64,000 bases of DNA. It comes from Methylobacterium sp. J-026 (GTDB lineage Bacteria > Pseudomonadota > Alphaproteobacteria > Rhizobiales > Beijerinckiaceae). The stretch is taken from the NCBI RefSeq assembly GCF_022829585.1, contig NZ_JAKSYC010000069.1, positions 1-64,000 on the forward strand, given 5' to 3'. The notes below the pieces were generated by a model. That model searched no databases, was not told where the DNA came from, and was given only the letters and a program-made list of their open reading frames with translations. The position numbers and the translations under genes were made by a program. Below are positions 9,140 through 19,792 of this stretch, in pieces (the stretch's first letter is position 1; each line of letters starts with the position of its first letter).

Positions 9140-9339
9140 CGGGGATCCCCGGACGCGCGATTCTCGGGATCCGCCCTGTAGATCAGCGCCATCACCACCG
9201 ACGTTCCGATCACGCAGAACACGAGCCAGGCGAGGAGCAGCGGCAGCCCGAGGACGAACGGTTCGACCCGATTCAAGAAGAAGGGCCCGATCAGGATGCC
9301 GATGAACGGCAGGGCGGCGAGCCATCGCAGGTTTCGCAT
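9136..9339 (-). CDS. DUF3311 small membrane protein, symporter partner
   Basis: A 67-residue protein with two hydrophobic segments (about residues 6-22 and 27-52) and a short polar tail. The length, the two-helix layout and the position directly upstream of an SSS symporter match the DUF3311 family. Its biochemical role is not known; assembly or regulation of the symporter is inferred from the conserved neighbourhood. Confidence 0.8.
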   Translation of the reverse strand: MRNLRWLAALPFIGILIGPFFLNRVEPFVLGLPLLLAWLVFCVIGTSVVMALIYRADPENRASGDPR

Positions 9340-9527
9340 GCGCGATACCGTCCAGAAGCCATCAATCCTTTGGGTTGAATCAGTCCCGGGCGGCTGTCAA
9401 TCGCGGATCTCGAGAAGGCCTGCCCGCGCGGGGGGTGCGCCGACGCACACGGCTACGCTTCGGGCGATCCTATCCTTGTCCCGTCCGCGACCGCGACCGC
9501 CGCGGTTGATCGTGAGGGACGCCGTCG

Positions 9528-9752
9528 ATGACCCGCACCCTGACCTTTCTCTCCCTGGCCGCGTTCCTCGCGGCCCCCGTCGCCGAAGCGCACCCGGCTC
9601 GGAATCCGGCAAAGCCCGGGCTCAGCGCCGCCATCAAGGCGCGCCAGAGCGCGATGAACGATTTCAGCGCCCGGATGAGCCGCCTGGATGGTCTGATGGG
9701 CGTACGGCCCGCCACGCCGGTCCGTACGCGATCGGCCGAGGCCGGGCGATAA
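9528..9752 (+). CDS. Small secreted hypothetical protein
   Basis: A 74-residue protein with a clear Sec signal peptide (MTRTLTFLSLAAFLAAP, cleavage probably after VAEA at about 20) and a polar, basic mature part with no cysteines. No family is recognised. It is convergent with ureG and may be exported to the periplasm. Confidence 0.55.
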   Translation: MTRTLTFLSLAAFLAAPVAEAHPARNPAKPGLSAAIKARQSAMNDFSARMSRLDGLMGVRPATPVRTRSAEAGR

Positions 9753-9779
9753 CGGGCCGTCCGGCTCCGTCGGCCCGGG

Positions 9780-10409
9780 TCACCGGCCCAGCCCGCCCGC
9801 CTCCTCGACGAAGCGCGCCACGGCGTCGGCGCCCGCGCCATCGCGCAGGGACGCGAACACGTAGGGACGGGTCCCGCGCATCCGCCGCGTATCGGCCTCC
9901 ATCACCGACAGGTCCGCGCCGACGAGCGGCGCCAGATCGGTCTTGTTGACGATCAGCAGGTCCGACCGGGTGATGCCGGGGCCGCCCTTGCGCGGGATCT
10001 TCTCGCCCCCGGCCACGTCGATCACGTAGAGGGTGAGGTCGGCCAGTTCCGGCGAGAAGGTCGCCGCGAGGTTGTCGCCGCCGGATTCGATCAGAACCAG
10101 ATCGAGCTTCGGGAAACGCCGGCTCATCTCGGCGACGGCCGCGAGGTTGATCGAGGCGTCCTCGCGGATCGCGGTGTGCGGGCAGCCGCCGGTCTCGACC
10201 CCGAGGATACGCTCCTCCGGCAGCGCCCCGGCCACCGTCAGGATGCGCGCATCCTCCTTGGTGTAGATGTCGTTGGTGATCGCGCAGATCTCGTAGCGGT
10301 CGCGGAAGCGCTTGCAGAGCTGCTCCATCAGGGCGGTCTTGCCGGACCCGACGGGGCCGCCGATGCCGACGCGGAGGGGGCCGTTCGCGGAACCAGTCAC
10401 GGGGGTCAT
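9780..10409 (-). CDS. ureG: Urease accessory GTPase UreG
   Basis: A 209-residue SIMIBI-class GTPase that delivers nickel to apo-urease with UreE, UreF and UreD. The P-loop [11 protein letters not shown] is at about residues 17-27. The metal-binding [15 protein letters not shown] (CPH motif) is at about 72-86, the Walker B/ESGGDN motif at about 103-108, and the guanine-specificity NKTD at about 154-157. It is the last gene of the urease operon, 9 bases after ureF. Confidence 0.95.
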   Translation of the reverse strand: MTPVTGSANGPLRVGIGGPVGSGKTALMEQLCKRFRDRYEICAITNDIYTKEDARILTVAGALPEERILGVETGGCPHTAIREDASINLAAVAEMSRRFPKLDLVLIESGGDNLAATFSPELADLTLYVIDVAGGEKIPRKGGPGITRSDLLIVNKTDLAPLVGADLSVMEADTRRMRGTRPYVFASLRDGAGADAVARFVEEAGGLGR

Positions 10410-10418
10410 GCAGCGCCC

Positions 10419-11108
10419 TCAGGAGCGGAAGATGCGGGAATACTGAGTCTCGTGCCGGAACGAGCCGAGGTCCAGGCGGAACGTGGCGGAGCCGAGGGCG
10501 TCGAGATCCGCGCTGCCGGCATCGGCCGCCAGCGCCACGAGGCGGGGCGCCAGGGCGGCGACGATCCGCGTCCCGGCCGCTTGGCCCACCGGCGCCGCCC
10601 GCAGCGCCGCCGAGACGAGGTTCTGGACGAAGGCGAGGCCGTAGGCGGCCAGCACGGGACCGGCCGCCATGGCGTGCGCCCCGGCGGCGGCCCCGACCGC
10701 GACCGGATAGGCGAGTGGGCCGGGCAGGCGTTCGGCCAGTGCCGCCAGCGGCCCGCAGGGCCAGGCCCCGAGGGTCGCGTCGAGGAAGCTGCGCCCCTGC
10801 TGGCTGGTCTCCAGGTGCAGCTCGCGTGACGGGGCGAGCGCCAGGGCGAGGTCGTTGAGGTCGGCGAGGGCGTCCCCGTCGCCGGCCCGCCCGGCGCGGT
10901 GGGCGTGGGCTGCGAGGATCAGGTCGTTGCGCAGGGAGCCGCAGGCGCAGACATCGCCGAGCCAGGCCGTCAGGCTCGCCTCGTCGCGCACATCGCCCGC
11001 CTCCACGGCCCATTCCAGCCCGTGCGAGTACGCGTAGGCGCCCACCGGGTAGCCCGGCGACAGCCACGCCGTCAGCCGGAGCGCCTCCAGGGTCTCAACC
11101 ATGGGCAT
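10419..11108 (-). CDS. ureF: Urease accessory protein UreF
   Basis: Helical accessory protein that, with UreD and UreG, forms the urease activation complex. The conserved N-terminal stretch [18 protein letters not shown] (about residues 14-31) identifies it. The C-terminal [12 protein letters not shown] matches the family end that contacts UreG. I place the start at ATG 11108 ([12 protein letters not shown]), overlapping the ureE end. An upstream ATG at 11162 would add 18 residues that overlap the histidine-rich ureE tail and look non-native. ATG 11102 is also possible. Confidence 0.9.
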   Translation of the reverse strand: MPMVETLEALRLTAWLSPGYPVGAYAYSHGLEWAVEAGDVRDEASLTAWLGDVCACGSLRNDLILAAHAHRAGRAGDGDALADLNDLALALAPSRELHLETSQQGRSFLDATLGAWPCGPLAALAERLPGPLAYPVAVGAAAGAHAMAAGPVLAAYGLAFVQNLVSAALRAAPVGQAAGTRIVAALAPRLVALAADAGSADLDALGSATFRLDLGSFRHETQYSRIFRS

Positions 11109-11586
11109 CGTGATGATGATGGTCCCCGCCATGCGGATGGTCGTGCCCATGGCCTCCGGCATAGGCCCCGCCCTCGGGGCGGAACGGGCGCACCACCGGC
11201 TCGGCGCTGCCGCCGAGTCCCCGCACCATGTCGGCGAGCACGTGATCGTCGGCGATCCAGACGGCGTCGGTGCCGATCTCGGCCGGGATGTGGCGGTTGC
11301 CGATATGCCAGATCAGGCGCTTGAGGGCGCGGTCGCTCGGCGCGCGGATCTCCAGCAGCCGCTCCGGCGCGGCCTCGACCCAGACGAGGCGCCCGTCCTG
11401 CAGCACCAGGGCGTCGCCGTCCTCCAGTACGGTCGGTTCCGGGAGGTCGAGCAGGAATCCCAAGCCGCCGGCCCCGCGCATGGCGACGCGGCGGCGGTGC
11501 CGGTCGCCGTGGTCGAGGATCACGCGGTCGACGATCTCGCCGCCGGACAGGGCGTCCCGGCGCAGGATGCGGGTGGCGCGGATCAT
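11095..11586 (-). CDS. ureE: Urease accessory nickel chaperone UreE
   Basis: A 163-residue metallochaperone. Residues 1-75 form the peptide-binding-like N-domain and 76-145 the metal-binding domain ([11 protein letters not shown] contains the conserved histidine). The C-terminal tail is histidine-rich ([19 protein letters not shown]), a nickel-storage feature found in many UreE proteins. Start ATG 11586 ([11 protein letters not shown]) has TGAGG just upstream. A 135-base gap separates it from ureC. Confidence 0.92.
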   Translation of the reverse strand: MIRATRILRRDALSGGEIVDRVILDHGDRHRRRVAMRGAGGLGFLLDLPEPTVLEDGDALVLQDGRLVWVEAAPERLLEIRAPSDRALKRLIWHIGNRHIPAEIGTDAVWIADDHVLADMVRGLGGSAEPVVRPFRPEGGAYAGGHGHDHPHGGDHHHHDAHG

Positions 11587-11721
11587 GGCCTCAGGACGGG
11601 TCAATGAGGTCGGGCTCCTTCGGCAGAAAGCCGTCGGCCAGCGTCTGTTCGATGCCGAAGGGGGGCTGATCGGGCAAGAGCGTGCAATCGATGCCCTCCT
11701 GTCCGTCGGCACCACGATAGC

Positions 11722-13449
<1,728 letters not shown>

Positions 13450-13451
13450 GG

Positions 13452-14072
<621 letters not shown>

Positions 14073-14165
14073 GGGCAACCTCGTCGTCGCGACGGCCGGA
14101 GCAAGGATCATGCGCGCGGCGCGGTCAAGGGAGCCTGATCGGGCCGCGCGACGGGCCGGCCGCCC

Positions 14166-15179
14166 TCAGGGTGTCATGCCGGTGAAGCCGGCGAACAGAT
14201 CCGGAAGCGGCTCGCCCTTGATGGCGGTGGGCAGGTCCCGGGGATGGATGAACTCGTCCCGGAACCAGGGATAGCGCTTCGGATCGAAGGCGGCCCGCAG
14301 CCAGTCGATCGTCCGGCGCACCCGCTCGATCCGCTCCGCGTCCGGATGATAGGTCAGCCAGATGTCCAGGCTGAACCGGCCCAGATTGTCCACCGGTATG
14401 ACCCGCGCCCCGATCGCGCTGGCGTAGGTCGGCAGGAGACCGATCCCCGCCCCCTTGGCGATCGCCCAGTAATACGCGCTGCTGACGTTGATCTTCAGCG
14501 CGATCGGAACCGAGGCGGGGAAACCCGGCAGCTCGCGGCTGAAATCCTCCAGGCGGATCGTCTGGCTGCTGGCCTGGACCACGATCCGGTGGCGGGCGAG
14601 ATCCTCCGGCGCGGCGGGAAGTCCGTAGGTCTGTTCGTATTCGCGCGCCGCGTAGGGAATCAGGTGGATGCGGCCCAGCTTGACCAGCCGCAGATCGGGG
14701 CTGGTCGGCCGCGACAGCTGGATCGCCACGTCGGCCTCCAGACGGAGGACATCGGCGGATTCCATCGCGCAGCGCAGATCGACCGTCAGGCGCGGGTTGG
14801 CCCGCTGAAACTCGACCAGGCGCGGCGCCAGCCAGAACGCGCCCAGCCCTTCCGTCACCGCGATCCGGACCTCGCCGGCCTCGGCGAAGGGCGCGGTCTC
14901 CCCCGCCCGCATCAGGCCGAACGCCGCGGTCTCCATGCGGGCGGCGGCCTCCAGGATCGCGTGTCCCTCCGAGGTCAGACGGATGCCGTCCACGTGGCGC
15001 GTCAGCAGCGGCGCGCCGATCAGGGTTTCGAGATCGGCGATCCGCCGGCGCACCGAATTCACCGACACGCCGAGCTTGGAGGCCGCGGCCCGGAAGCTCC
15101 CGGAGCGCTCGAGGGTCAAGAAGACGCGGATGCTCTGCCAGTCGGGCATCACGCCCCGGCCCGCCTCCGTCTGTTCCAT
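14166..15179 (-). CDS. LysR family transcriptional regulator
   Basis: A 337-residue regulator. The N-terminal winged helix-turn-helix spans about residues 14-75 (IRVFLTLERSGSFRAAASKLG, VSVNSVRRRIADLE). The remainder is a periplasmic-binding-like effector domain from about 100 (VRIAVTEGLGAFWLAP). A second in-frame ATG 10 codons in (MPDWQ) could be the true start. It is divergent from the GNAT gene at 15229 with only about 50-100 bases between, the classic LysR-target layout, so control of the GNAT/hydrolase pair is a reasonable inference. It lies next to the urease operon but that may be chance. Confidence 0.88.
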   Translation of the reverse strand: MEQTEAGRGVMPDWQSIRVFLTLERSGSFRAAASKLGVSVNSVRRRIADLETLIGAPLLTRHVDGIRLTSEGHAILEAAARMETAAFGLMRAGETAPFAEAGEVRIAVTEGLGAFWLAPRLVEFQRANPRLTVDLRCAMESADVLRLEADVAIQLSRPTSPDLRLVKLGRIHLIPYAAREYEQTYGLPAAPEDLARHRIVVQASSQTIRLEDFSRELPGFPASVPIALKINVSSAYYWAIAKGAGIGLLPTYASAIGARVIPVDNLGRFSLDIWLTYHPDAERIERVRRTIDWLRAAFDPKRYPWFRDEFIHPRDLPTAIKGEPLPDLFAGFTGMTP

Positions 15180-15276
15180 CTACGGAACGCCCCTGTTCCA
15201 AATTTTGCACATACAGGGAGTGCGCTAGATGCGAAGTGCTGAACCGTCAATCCGTACCTCAATGTCAGGTCATCCG

Positions 15277-16527
15277 ATGACGGTGCACATTGCACGCTCC
15301 CATTTCGTCGCGACGGACGTGGATCATCTTGGGTCTTCCCAAGTCTCTCCGCGGCAGCGGCACGCACTCGGCGCGCTCAAGGTCGATCGCGTCGCCCGCC
15401 ACCTCGTGATCTTCATGCCGGCGTCATGCGATCTCGAACGGCTCATCGCGGCCGCGCGGCTCGATCTGCCGGACCTTGCACCGCTGAAGACTGTCCAGCG
15501 GGTGATGTCGCGCAACCCGGATAGTGTGATGGCGATCGCCCATCGGCACAGATTCGACGCCGCCGCGCCACGGGGCGACGGCTTCGTCGCCTGCCTGATG
15601 CTGAATGCCGACGGCCTCGCCGCACTCAAGGCGGGACGTTTCGACGCGGCGGATCCGCCGGACGCGATGCTGGCCGGCCAGCACGAACGCCCCGCTTGCA
15701 TCTATGTCTGGGCCGTCCACGCGCGGCGGCGTCTGGCCGGCGGCGTCAGCCTGGTCTTCGACCGCCTCTCCAGCCCGAACTACCAGGGCGTCGACTTCTA
15801 CGCCCGGGCGGCGACGCCGGAGGGCGCGAGCCTGCTGACGGCCCTCGGCTTCGAAGCACCGAGCGCCGCACAGGGCGGACTCTACCACTTCGCCCGCGGG
15901 CCGAAGGCCGAGCCCGCACCGCCCTACGACAGCCACCGCCCCGGCGGGACCGGCACCAGCGTCGCGGTCGCGCGCAGCATGGAGGATCTCGCCCGCGTCA
16001 TCGCGCTGCGCGCCGCCGTCTACATGGCCGAACAGGCCTGCCCCTACGAGGAGGAGTTCGACGGCAACGACCTCTCGGCCACCCACCTCATCGGCTATGT
16101 CGGCGATGAGCCCGCCGGCTGCCTGCGCATCCGCTTCTTCGCGGACTTCGCCAAGATCGAACGCCTGGCGGTGCGGGCCGAGTACCGCAACACCCGCATG
16201 GCCTTCGCCCTCGTCCGCGCGGGAATCGAACTGGCCCGGGTGAAGGGCTACCGCCGCCTCTACGGGCATGCGCAGAAGCGCCTCGTCGGGTTCTGGAGCC
16301 GCTTCGGCTTCGCGGTCTTCGAGGGGGCGCAGGAACTGGTCTTCTCGGATTTCGACTATGTCGAGATGCTGCTGGAAACCGAGCTCCATCCCCAGGCCAT
16401 CGGGCTCGGCGTCGATCCCTACGTGATCATCCGGCCCGAGGGCCGCTGGCATCGCGCGGGGGCCCTCGACCGCTCCCGTGCCCGCGCCGTCACCCGGCCC
16501 TCCGTCGATCGGAAGGTCGCGGTGTGA
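15277..16527 (+). CDS. Two-part GNAT family N-acetyltransferase
   Basis: About 416 residues from ATG 15277 (MTVHIARSHFV); an ATG at 15229 is also in frame. The first half (to about residue 200) reads as a divergent acyltransferase-like domain. The second half carries a recognisable GNAT core: ALRAAVYMAEQ, then YVGDEPAGCLRIRFF, KIERLAVRAEYRNTRMA where acetyl-CoA binds, and YGHAQKRLVGFWSRFGF. The acceptor is unknown. Its stop overlaps the start of a cysteine hydrolase (GTGA), so the two are co-translated. It is divergent from a LysR regulator. Confidence 0.75.
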   Translation: MTVHIARSHFVATDVDHLGSSQVSPRQRHALGALKVDRVARHLVIFMPASCDLERLIAAARLDLPDLAPLKTVQRVMSRNPDSVMAIAHRHRFDAAAPRGDGFVACLMLNADGLAALKAGRFDAADPPDAMLAGQHERPACIYVWAVHARRRLAGGVSLVFDRLSSPNYQGVDFYARAATPEGASLLTALGFEAPSAAQGGLYHFARGPKAEPAPPYDSHRPGGTGTSVAVARSMEDLARVIALRAAVYMAEQACPYEEEFDGNDLSATHLIGYVGDEPAGCLRIRFFADFAKIERLAVRAEYRNTRMAFALVRAGIELARVKGYRRLYGHAQKRLVGFWSRFGFAVFEGAQELVFSDFDYVEMLLETELHPQAIGLGVDPYVIIRPEGRWHRAGALDRSRARAVTRPSVDRKVAV

Positions 16528-17138
16528 TGCGCCAGACGAATCCGATCCTCTACCGTCGGCCGCGCAGCGTCCCCGTGCTGGTGCTGGTGGACATGCAGCA
16601 GGAATATGAGATCGCCGGCCGGCCGCTGGCGCTCCCGCGCATCGGCCCGGCCCTGGAAAATTGCCGCCGCGCCCTCGGCCATGCCCGGGACAGCGGCATC
16701 CAGGTCGCCTATGTGCGCTGGATCGGCGCGCCCCTGTTTCAGGCCGGCACCCGATTCGCCCGCTGGATCGAGGGTTTCGAGCCGCTGGGCTGCGACATGA
16801 TCTTCGATCGGGATCGACCGTCCTGCTACGCCAGCCCGGCCTTCGCCGACGTGATGGAGCGGGGCAGCCCGCCCCTCGTCGTCGCGGGCTTTGCCGGCGA
16901 GGCGGCCTGCCTGGCCACCGCGATCGACGGCTATCACCGCGGGCAGGACGTGACCTTTCTGTGCGACGCCTCCGCCAGCCACGCCCTCGACGGGATCGCG
17001 GCCGAGGACATCCATCGCTCGGTGAGCGCCGTGCTGCGCGCCTTCGCGGATGTCACGGACACGCAGGCCTGGATCGACGCCTCGGCGCCCTTCCGGACGA
17101 CGGCCTCCATCTCAAGACCGACGCATGCCCATGATTGA
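16524..17138 (+). CDS. Isochorismatase-like cysteine hydrolase
   Basis: A 204-residue alpha/beta protein of the isochorismatase superfamily (nicotinamidase, ureidoacrylate or N-carbamoylsarcosine hydrolase type). The catalytic aspartate is in VLVLVDMQ near residue 23 and the nucleophilic cysteine in AGFAGEAACLATA near 133. The usual catalytic lysine after the second strand is not evident: the segment reads FDRDRPSCYASPAF, with arginine nearby. GTG 16524 overlaps the previous stop; ATG 16527 is an alternative. Substrate unknown. Confidence 0.78.
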   Translation: MMRQTNPILYRRPRSVPVLVLVDMQQEYEIAGRPLALPRIGPALENCRRALGHARDSGIQVAYVRWIGAPLFQAGTRFARWIEGFEPLGCDMIFDRDRPSCYASPAFADVMERGSPPLVVAGFAGEAACLATAIDGYHRGQDVTFLCDASASHALDGIAAEDIHRSVSAVLRAFADVTDTQAWIDASAPFRTTASISRPTHAHD

Positions 17139-17346
17139 CCGAAGCCACGACAATGCCGCCGGCGGCGCCGTGTTCGCCCGGGACGCGGATATCGATCAGC
17201 GCCTCGGACGCCACGCGATCGCGCTCCTCCAGGCCGCGCGGGACGCCGGGGATCCGACGCTGATCGCCCATGCCGAGGCCGCGGCGATGGCGGTCGGCTT
17301 CGCGCTGGCGGCCCGCCAGCCGGACGGGGGCCCGGGCGACGACTGA
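17125..17346 (+). CDS. Small hypothetical protein
   Basis: A 73-residue acidic, alanine-rich, probably helical protein from ATG 17125 (MPMIDRSHDN), overlapping the end of the hydrolase by 14 bases. The first half includes FARDADIDQRLGRHAI. No family recognised. Its TGA abuts the stop of the convergent small gene with no spacer (TGATCA). Confidence 0.5.
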   Translation: MPMIDRSHDNAAGGAVFARDADIDQRLGRHAIALLQAARDAGDPTLIAHAEAAAMAVGFALAARQPDGGPGDD

Positions 17347-17526
17347 TCAGCTCGCGTCGTCTTCGCCGCCGATGAGGCGCATGGCGCGCAGCCGCGCCGT
17401 CCGCTCGTCGCGGGCCCGCCGCTCCGCGTCGAGGGCGAGCCAGAGGGCGATCGTTTCGGCCTTGGGCTGCGGCGCGACGCGTGCGTCGGCATCGCGGGCC
17501 GCTGCGGTGTGATCGAAGGCGTCCAT
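17347..17526 (-). CDS. Small hypothetical protein
   Basis: A 59-residue charged protein (MDAFDHTAAARDAD start) with a central helix rich in E, R and A and an acidic tail. No family recognised and no signal peptide. Length and charge pattern resemble the many short soluble proteins of Methylobacterium-type genomes; the call rests on a plausible frame only. Confidence 0.4.
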   Translation of the reverse strand: MDAFDHTAAARDADARVAPQPKAETIALWLALDAERRARDERTARLRAMRLIGGEDDAS

Positions 17527-17944
17527 CGTACGGGTTCCGTGCGCTGATTTGTCGTCCGCTACCGCCCAGGGATCGAGCGGTCCAGCCGAATGGCAGGCTG
17601 GGCGTCGACAATGCGCCGCCATCGTCACATCCATCCGCCCCAGTTTCCGCCACACCGGACTGAAGGCCTGTCGCGGACCGGCATCGGCACCGTGCTCCGA
17701 ACATGTCCGGCCTATGGACCTCGATGACAGAACCGTAATGGACTCGAGCCAGTCTCTGACCATTTACGAGATTGAAATCATTCGTTTCGTCCGTGACGTG
17801 TGATTAATATTTTGTCATTACAAAATTGCATGGGGCACGACACGGCGTAGATCTCAGAAACAAGATGGACATCAAGATGGCCTAGACCATCGCGATATCC
17901 GCCGAGGGAACTCGGCGTGCCGGGCGCTCTGCGAGCCGAGCGTG
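17527..17944. other. Intergenic region with an AT-rich patch
   Basis: 418 bases without a supported gene. Most is GC-rich, but 17760-17830 is strikingly AT-rich for this genome and contains the inverted repeat listed separately. No RNA gene is recognisable. Confidence 0.5.
17809..17826. promoter_or_regulatory. AT-rich inverted repeat, possible operator
   Basis: ATTTTGT and ACAAAAT form perfect 7-base arms around a 4-base centre (CATT), inside the most AT-rich stretch of the window. The symmetry suits a dimeric DNA-binding protein. A weak hairpin is the alternative. No target gene is obvious. Confidence 0.35.
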
Positions 17945-18172
17945 TCAGGTCTGGGATTCCATCAGCGTGGCGATAACGGACTCGACCACCTCGATCTGCT
18001 GCTGCAGCGCCACGAGCCGCGGCCCGGCCTCCGAGCCGTCGCCCAGGACGAACGTGCCCTTCTGCCGCCGGGTCTCGCGCAGCTTTCGCACCGACGCCAC
18101 AAGGATCTGCCGCTCCTCGATGAGCGCGGCGCGAAGTTCCTGCAATCCGTCCAGTTCCAGCGTGGAGATCAT
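17945..18172 (-). CDS. Small coiled-coil hypothetical protein
   Basis: A 75-residue soluble protein (MISTLELDGLQELRAAL start) with two heptad-rich helices, about residues 7-35 and 50-72, joined by a GDGSEAG turn. This suggests a helical hairpin or oligomerising protein. No family name can be given. It is divergent from the RND efflux operon across 287 bases. Confidence 0.5.
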   Translation of the reverse strand: MISTLELDGLQELRAALIEERQILVASVRKLRETRRQKGTFVLGDGSEAGPRLVALQQQIEVVESVIATLMESQT

Positions 18173-18459
18173 GCAGCGTCCTGGTCTCTTCGGCCGGGTG
18201 CGGCAACGCCGGCCTGTCGGTGATGGGCGATGCCGCTCAGCGCCGGTTGGGCCACGCGACGCCGGGACGGGCGATCGCTGGCCGCTGCGGAGCGGCGGCC
18301 GCGAAGCTACCCTGCGACACCCGGATTTGCACGCCCTGTCCCGGCCACGATTCCCCGGCTCGGTGTATCGCATCGGTGTCGGCGGTGGGGATTGTATGCT
18401 ATTGAATGCAAAATACTCAGGTTCGACCGAGGGCCGGACCGGGAGGCGGACGTGAGCGC

Positions 18460-19743
18460 ATGCTGAGCGGGGACGAGGATGATCGCGCCGCATCGCGATC
18501 GCGTGAGATCGATGCGGCGCCAGGCGGGGTCGACCGGCGGCGCGATCCGGTCGCGCGCGGGTCGCGGCGCGGCCGCTCCTTCGCGGCGATCCTGGTCCTG
18601 CTCGCCCTCGCGGGCGGGTGTGCCTATGGCTATACGCGGCTCGGCCAGCCCGCCGAGAAGCCGAAGGCCGCCGCCCCGCGTCCCGTGCCCGTGACCCTCG
18701 GAACCGTCGAGCAGGGGCCGTTCGCGCTCGTGTCGAACGGTCTCGGCACCGTCCAGGCCTACAACACCGTTCAGGCACGCACGCGCGTCGACGGCGAGAT
18801 CCAGCAGGTCGCCTTCCGCGAAGGCCAGGCCGTCCACAAGGGCGACATCCTCGTTCAGGTCGACCCGCGCCCCTATCAGGCGGCGATGGACCAGGCCAAA
18901 GCCAAGAAGGAGCAGGACACCGCCAACCTCAACAACGCCAAAGCGGATCTCGTCCGGTACACCGGCCTCGGCGCCTACGCGTCGCGGCAGCAGACCGAGA
19001 CGCAGACCGCCCTGGTCGCACAGCTCACGGCGCAGGTCGCCTCCGATCAGGCCGCGATCGACAATGCGTCGACCCAGCTCGGCTACGCCACCATCCGCGC
19101 GCCGATCGACGGCGTGACCGGCTTCCGGCAGGTCGATATCGGCAACATCGTCAACGCCGCCGGCCAGACCCCGATCGTCACGATCACCCAGGTGGAGCCG
19201 ATCTTCGTGGTCTTCACCGCGCCGGAGGATCAGCTGCCCGCCATCACCGCGGCCCTGCGGAAGGGCGACGTGCCGGTGGAAGCCTGGAGTTCGGACGGGC
19301 TCACCAAGCTCGCCGACGGCAAGCTCGCCCTGTTCAACAACCAGGTGGACACGGCGACCGGCACGATCCGCCTCAAGGCCGTGTACGAGAACCGGAACCA
19401 CGCCCTCTGGCCCGGCCTGTCGGTCTCCACCAAGATGCGGGTCGGCATCGTCGCCGTCGCCACCACGGTTCCCGACAACGCGGTCCAGCATGGACCGGAC
19501 GGCCTGTTCGCCTTCGTGGTGGACGACGGCAATCACGCCCATCAGCGCGCCCTGAAGGCCGGGCGCTCCGATTCGGGCCGGACCCAGATCCTGAGCGGCG
19601 ACCTGAAATCCGGCGAGCGGGTGATCACCGCCGGGCAGTACAAGGTCCAGGACGGGAGCCTCGTCGGTGAGCCGCCCGCATCCCGGGCGGCCCAGGCGGA
19701 GGCGCCGGACACGTCCGCGCGCCGGGTGGAGGCTCAACGCTGA
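18460..19743 (+). CDS. RND efflux periplasmic adaptor (membrane fusion protein)
   Basis: Adaptor subunit of a tripartite resistance-nodulation-division pump, MdtA-like, about 427 residues. After a charged cytoplasmic N-terminus, a single membrane anchor lies at about residues 38-57 (FAAILVLLALAGGCAYGY). Next come the lipoyl half-motifs (RVDGEIQQVAFREGQAVHKGD and the returning IRAPIDGVTGFRQVDIGNIV), a coiled-coil hairpin between them, and beta-barrel and membrane-proximal domains. ATG 18460 has GGGAGG 13 bases upstream. An in-frame ATG at 18406 is possible. It is followed 49 bases later by the pump gene. Confidence 0.9.
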   Translation: MLSGDEDDRAASRSREIDAAPGGVDRRRDPVARGSRRGRSFAAILVLLALAGGCAYGYTRLGQPAEKPKAAAPRPVPVTLGTVEQGPFALVSNGLGTVQAYNTVQARTRVDGEIQQVAFREGQAVHKGDILVQVDPRPYQAAMDQAKAKKEQDTANLNNAKADLVRYTGLGAYASRQQTETQTALVAQLTAQVASDQAAIDNASTQLGYATIRAPIDGVTGFRQVDIGNIVNAAGQTPIVTITQVEPIFVVFTAPEDQLPAITAALRKGDVPVEAWSSDGLTKLADGKLALFNNQVDTATGTIRLKAVYENRNHALWPGLSVSTKMRVGIVAVATTVPDNAVQHGPDGLFAFVVDDGNHAHQRALKAGRSDSGRTQILSGDLKSGERVITAGQYKVQDGSLVGEPPASRAAQAEAPDTSARRVEAQR

Positions 19744-19792
19744 TGGGCCTTCACGCCGCGACGGCGGTCTCACAACTCGGGCGGGCCCGGCG

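Noticed and set aside
15277-16527. LuxI-type acyl-homoserine-lactone synthase
   Set aside because: The fold is GNAT-like, but the conserved arginines and tryptophan of LuxI are not seen, and the protein is twice the usual LuxI length.
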